A stretch of DNA of 64,000 bases, taken from positions 62,001 through 126,000 of the forward strand of contig NZ_JAUUDS010000006.1 in NCBI RefSeq assembly GCF_030678875.1. Direction: 5' to 3'. Each line of letters begins with the position of its first letter. Within the stretch, counting starts at the first letter, position 1. The notes below the pieces were generated by a model that saw only the letters and a program-made list of their open reading frames with translations, was not told the origin of the DNA and did not search any database. The position numbers and the translations under genes are program-made. The DNA comes from Sphingomonas aurea. Lineage in GTDB: Bacteria > Pseudomonadota > Alphaproteobacteria > Sphingomonadales > Sphingomonadaceae. This document shows positions 62,388 to 64,000 of this stretch, in pieces.

Positions 62388-64000
62388 TTAGGGGCGAGTC
62401 ATCACCCGGATCCGGCCGACCGGCGGCGGGGTGACCGGCGGGCCGGCGGAGAGGTACGTAGCCATCGCCTCCACATCGACCGGACCGCCCGACACGTAGC
62501 GGCCCACGGTCAGGCTCGAGAACCCGTCGCCGCCGAACGCCAGGAAATCGCTCAGCACCACGCGGTAGGTGGCGCGATCGTCGAGCGGAGCGGTGCCGAC
62601 CTTCGCGTCGGTGATTCGCGACCCCGCCGGCTTCGCGGCGTCATAGGCATAGGTCATGCCCGCGACGCTGAGCAGGATCTTGCGGTCGAGCTGCTGCTCC
62701 AGCACCGCGCGCAGCTCCGCACCGGTATAGGCGCGTACGGTCAGCGTATTGCCGAACGGCTGGACCGCGTAGAGGTCGCCGTACGTCACCGATCCATCTG
62801 CCTTGGGGGTCAGCGCGCCGCGGATGCCGAAGGGGTTCATGAACGCGACCTGCGCGCCCTGCCCCTTGCCCGCGGCGAGTTCGGCGTCGGCGATCAGGTT
62901 GCCGAAGCGGGTTTCGGTCATGCCGGCGCCCTCCTTGGGGCGGGGCAACGACTCGGTCAGGCGCCCGGAGGGGCGGGCGGCGAGGGGCGCGGAGGCGGCG
63001 GCGTAACGGGCAACGAGCTTCGCCACGCGCGGCTCGCCGACGACCCCCTGGTTGCGGACCGTGACGTTGCGCGCGCTCTTGGCGACGACGCGGTGGGTAG
63101 CGGGGTCGATCGCCAGCACCGCGTCGGTCACCAGCGTGCCGTACTTGCCGGCACTGGTCAGGAGGAACGGCTTGCCCGGCGCGTAGGCGGCATAGTCACA
63201 GATGTACGAGCGATGGGTGTGGCCCGAGACGATCAGGTCGACGCGGGGGTCGAGCCGGTCGAGGATCGGGCGGATCGCCCCCGACAGCCCGCGGCAGTCG
63301 TTCGGCCCCGCCTCCTGCGCGCCGCCCTCGTGGATCAGCACCACGATCGCGTCGGCGCCGGCAGCCTTCAGCTTCGCGGCCTCCGCATTGGCGATGTCGG
63401 CCTCGTCGGCGAAGCGGATGCCGGGGATGCCGGCGGGGCTGACCAGGGTCTGGGTGGTGCGCGTGGTCAGGCCGATGAAACCGATCGTCACCGTCCGGCC
63501 ACCCTCCGTGAAGCGGCGCAGGGCGGTGGCAGGGAGCAGGCTCTGCCCCGCGGCGGTGATGGTGTTGCCGGCGAGATAGGTGAAGCCGGCGCCGGCGAAC
63601 GGCTCGAGCGTGCACGGCTTCGCGGTGCTGGTGCCGACCGCGACCGCCGCACACCCGCCGCGCTGGAGGCGGAGCAGCTCCTCGGCACCGCGATCGAACT
63701 CGTGGTTGCCGGCGGCGTTCAGGTCGACACCGATCAGGTTCATCGCCGCGACGGTCGGCTCGTCGAGAAAGATCGAGGACATCAGCGGGCTGGCGCCGGT
63801 CATGTCGCCGGCCGAGACGGTGATCGAGTGGCGCGCCTCTTTACGCAGCCCGCCGATCGTCGCCGCCAGCCACGCCGCGCCGCCGGCGGGCACTGCGTCG
63901 ATGTCGATGCCCGGCGGCTCCAGATTGCCGTGGAAGTCGTTGAAGGCGAGGACGTGGACCTCGATCGGCCCCTTGCCTGATGCGGCGCCGTCCACGCGCG
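62388..64000 (-). CDS. 5'-nucleotidase / UshA-family bifunctional phosphatase, 3' part
   Basis: Periplasmic-type metallophosphatase; at least 535 aa are visible and the gene runs off the right edge, where a signal peptide is expected. Metal-site blocks are LAFNDFHGNL, SAGDMTGASP, AGNHEFDRG, VSGHTHRSY and the C-terminal nucleotide-binding domain MNPFGIRGAL / SDFLAFGGDGFSSL. It would release phosphate and nucleosides from external nucleotides or related esters. A GTG at 63995 is in frame but gives no signal peptide, so it is unlikely to be the true start. Confidence 0.88.
   Translation of the reverse strand, partial: RVDGAASGKGPIEVHVLAFNDFHGNLEPPGIDIDAVPAGGAAWLAATIGGLRKEARHSITVSAGDMTGASPLMSSIFLDEPTVAAMNLIGVDLNAAGNHEFDRGAEELLRLQRGGCAAVAVGTSTAKPCTLEPFAGAGFTYLAGNTITAAGQSLLPATALRRFTEGGRTVTIGFIGLTTRTTQTLVSPAGIPGIRFADEADIANAEAAKLKAAGADAIVVLIHEGGAQEAGPNDCRGLSGAIRPILDRLDPRVDLIVSGHTHRSYICDYAAYAPGKPFLLTSAGKYGTLVTDAVLAIDPATHRVVAKSARNVTVRNQGVVGEPRVAKLVARYAAASAPLAARPSGRLTESLPRPKEGAGMTETRFGNLIADAELAAGKGQGAQVAFMNPFGIRGALTPKADGSVTYGDLYAVQPFGNTLTVRAYTGAELRAVLEQQLDRKILLSVAGMTYAYDAAKPAGSRITDAKVGTAPLDDRATYRVVLSDFLAFGGDGFSSLTVGRYVSGGPVDVEAMATYLSAGPPVTPPPVGRIRVMTRP

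Overview
The window is a chromosomal segment of a GC-rich alphaproteobacterium, most likely a Sphingomonas or close relative. The case rests on high GC, alphaproteobacterial versions of housekeeping genes (pheST next to rplT-rpmI, nadC, hisN, lgt, pgeF, hemH, a PhaB-type reductase), abundant TonB-receptor and NodT-type outer-membrane proteins, and dispersed palindromic intergenic repeats that read cgtcatccccgcgcaggcgg. No rRNA gene, CRISPR array or intact insertion sequence was seen. Three tRNA genes are present: Leu-CAG, Leu-TAA and Arg-CCG.

Left part (1-24.3 kb), mostly housekeeping. It holds the 5' end of gltD, uppP, an NDUFA9-like reductase, a tripartite heavy-metal RND efflux operon (adaptor, pump, NodT-type channel) that ends in a small degenerate retropepsin-like gene, and a spore-photolyase-like radical SAM gene coupled to a metallophosphoesterase. 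A solute-binding lipoprotein gene runs out of a tRNA-Leu gene. Then follow RNase T2, nadC, an aldose-epimerase-like gene, the pheT-pheS / GIY-YIG / rplT-rpmI block, an AsmA-like protein, hisN and a periplasmic peroxiredoxin.

Central accessory region (24.4-49.9 kb). About 25 kb looks like one functional system for using plant hydroxyproline-rich glycoproteins (extensins, arabinogalactan proteins). The surface and periplasmic part has a TonB receptor, a secreted GH2 beta-galactosidase, a DPP4-like S9 peptidase, two secreted proteins of unknown specificity that resemble six-hairpin glycosidases, a Tat-exported GH127/GH146 beta-L-arabinofuranosidase and a secreted DUF885 peptidase. The cytoplasmic part has an Xaa-Pro (M24) peptidase, hydroxyproline 2-epimerase, a D-hydroxyproline-oxidase-like flavoprotein, a DapA-like pyrroline-4-hydroxy-2-carboxylate deaminase, an Ldh-family (DpkA-like) reductase, a GntR/FCD regulator and an amino acid permease. 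A shared operator-like motif, a perfect 16-bp palindrome ATATCGTATACGATAT in front of the hydroxyproline genes with relatives in front of the arabinofuranosidase and the TonB receptor, ties the parts into one candidate regulon. Only the last enzyme, alpha-ketoglutarate semialdehyde dehydrogenase, is missing from the window.

Right part (50-64 kb). After tRNA-Arg and about 0.7 kb with no convincing gene come phaB, hemH coupled to a lone molybdenum-hydroxylase-like large subunit, a repeat-rich gap, an acyl-CoA-synthetase-like gene, a 269-bp MITE-like element made of nested hairpins, and an lgt / MidA-like methyltransferase / GNAT / pgeF run. A cystathionine gamma-synthase-type enzyme, a phosphoribosyltransferase and a 5'-nucleotidase cut by the window edge follow.

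Notable oddities: a dispersed palindromic repeat inserted in frame inside pheT, another copy between pheS and pheT, and a lipoprotein gene with no ordinary start codon downstream of the tRNA it abuts.
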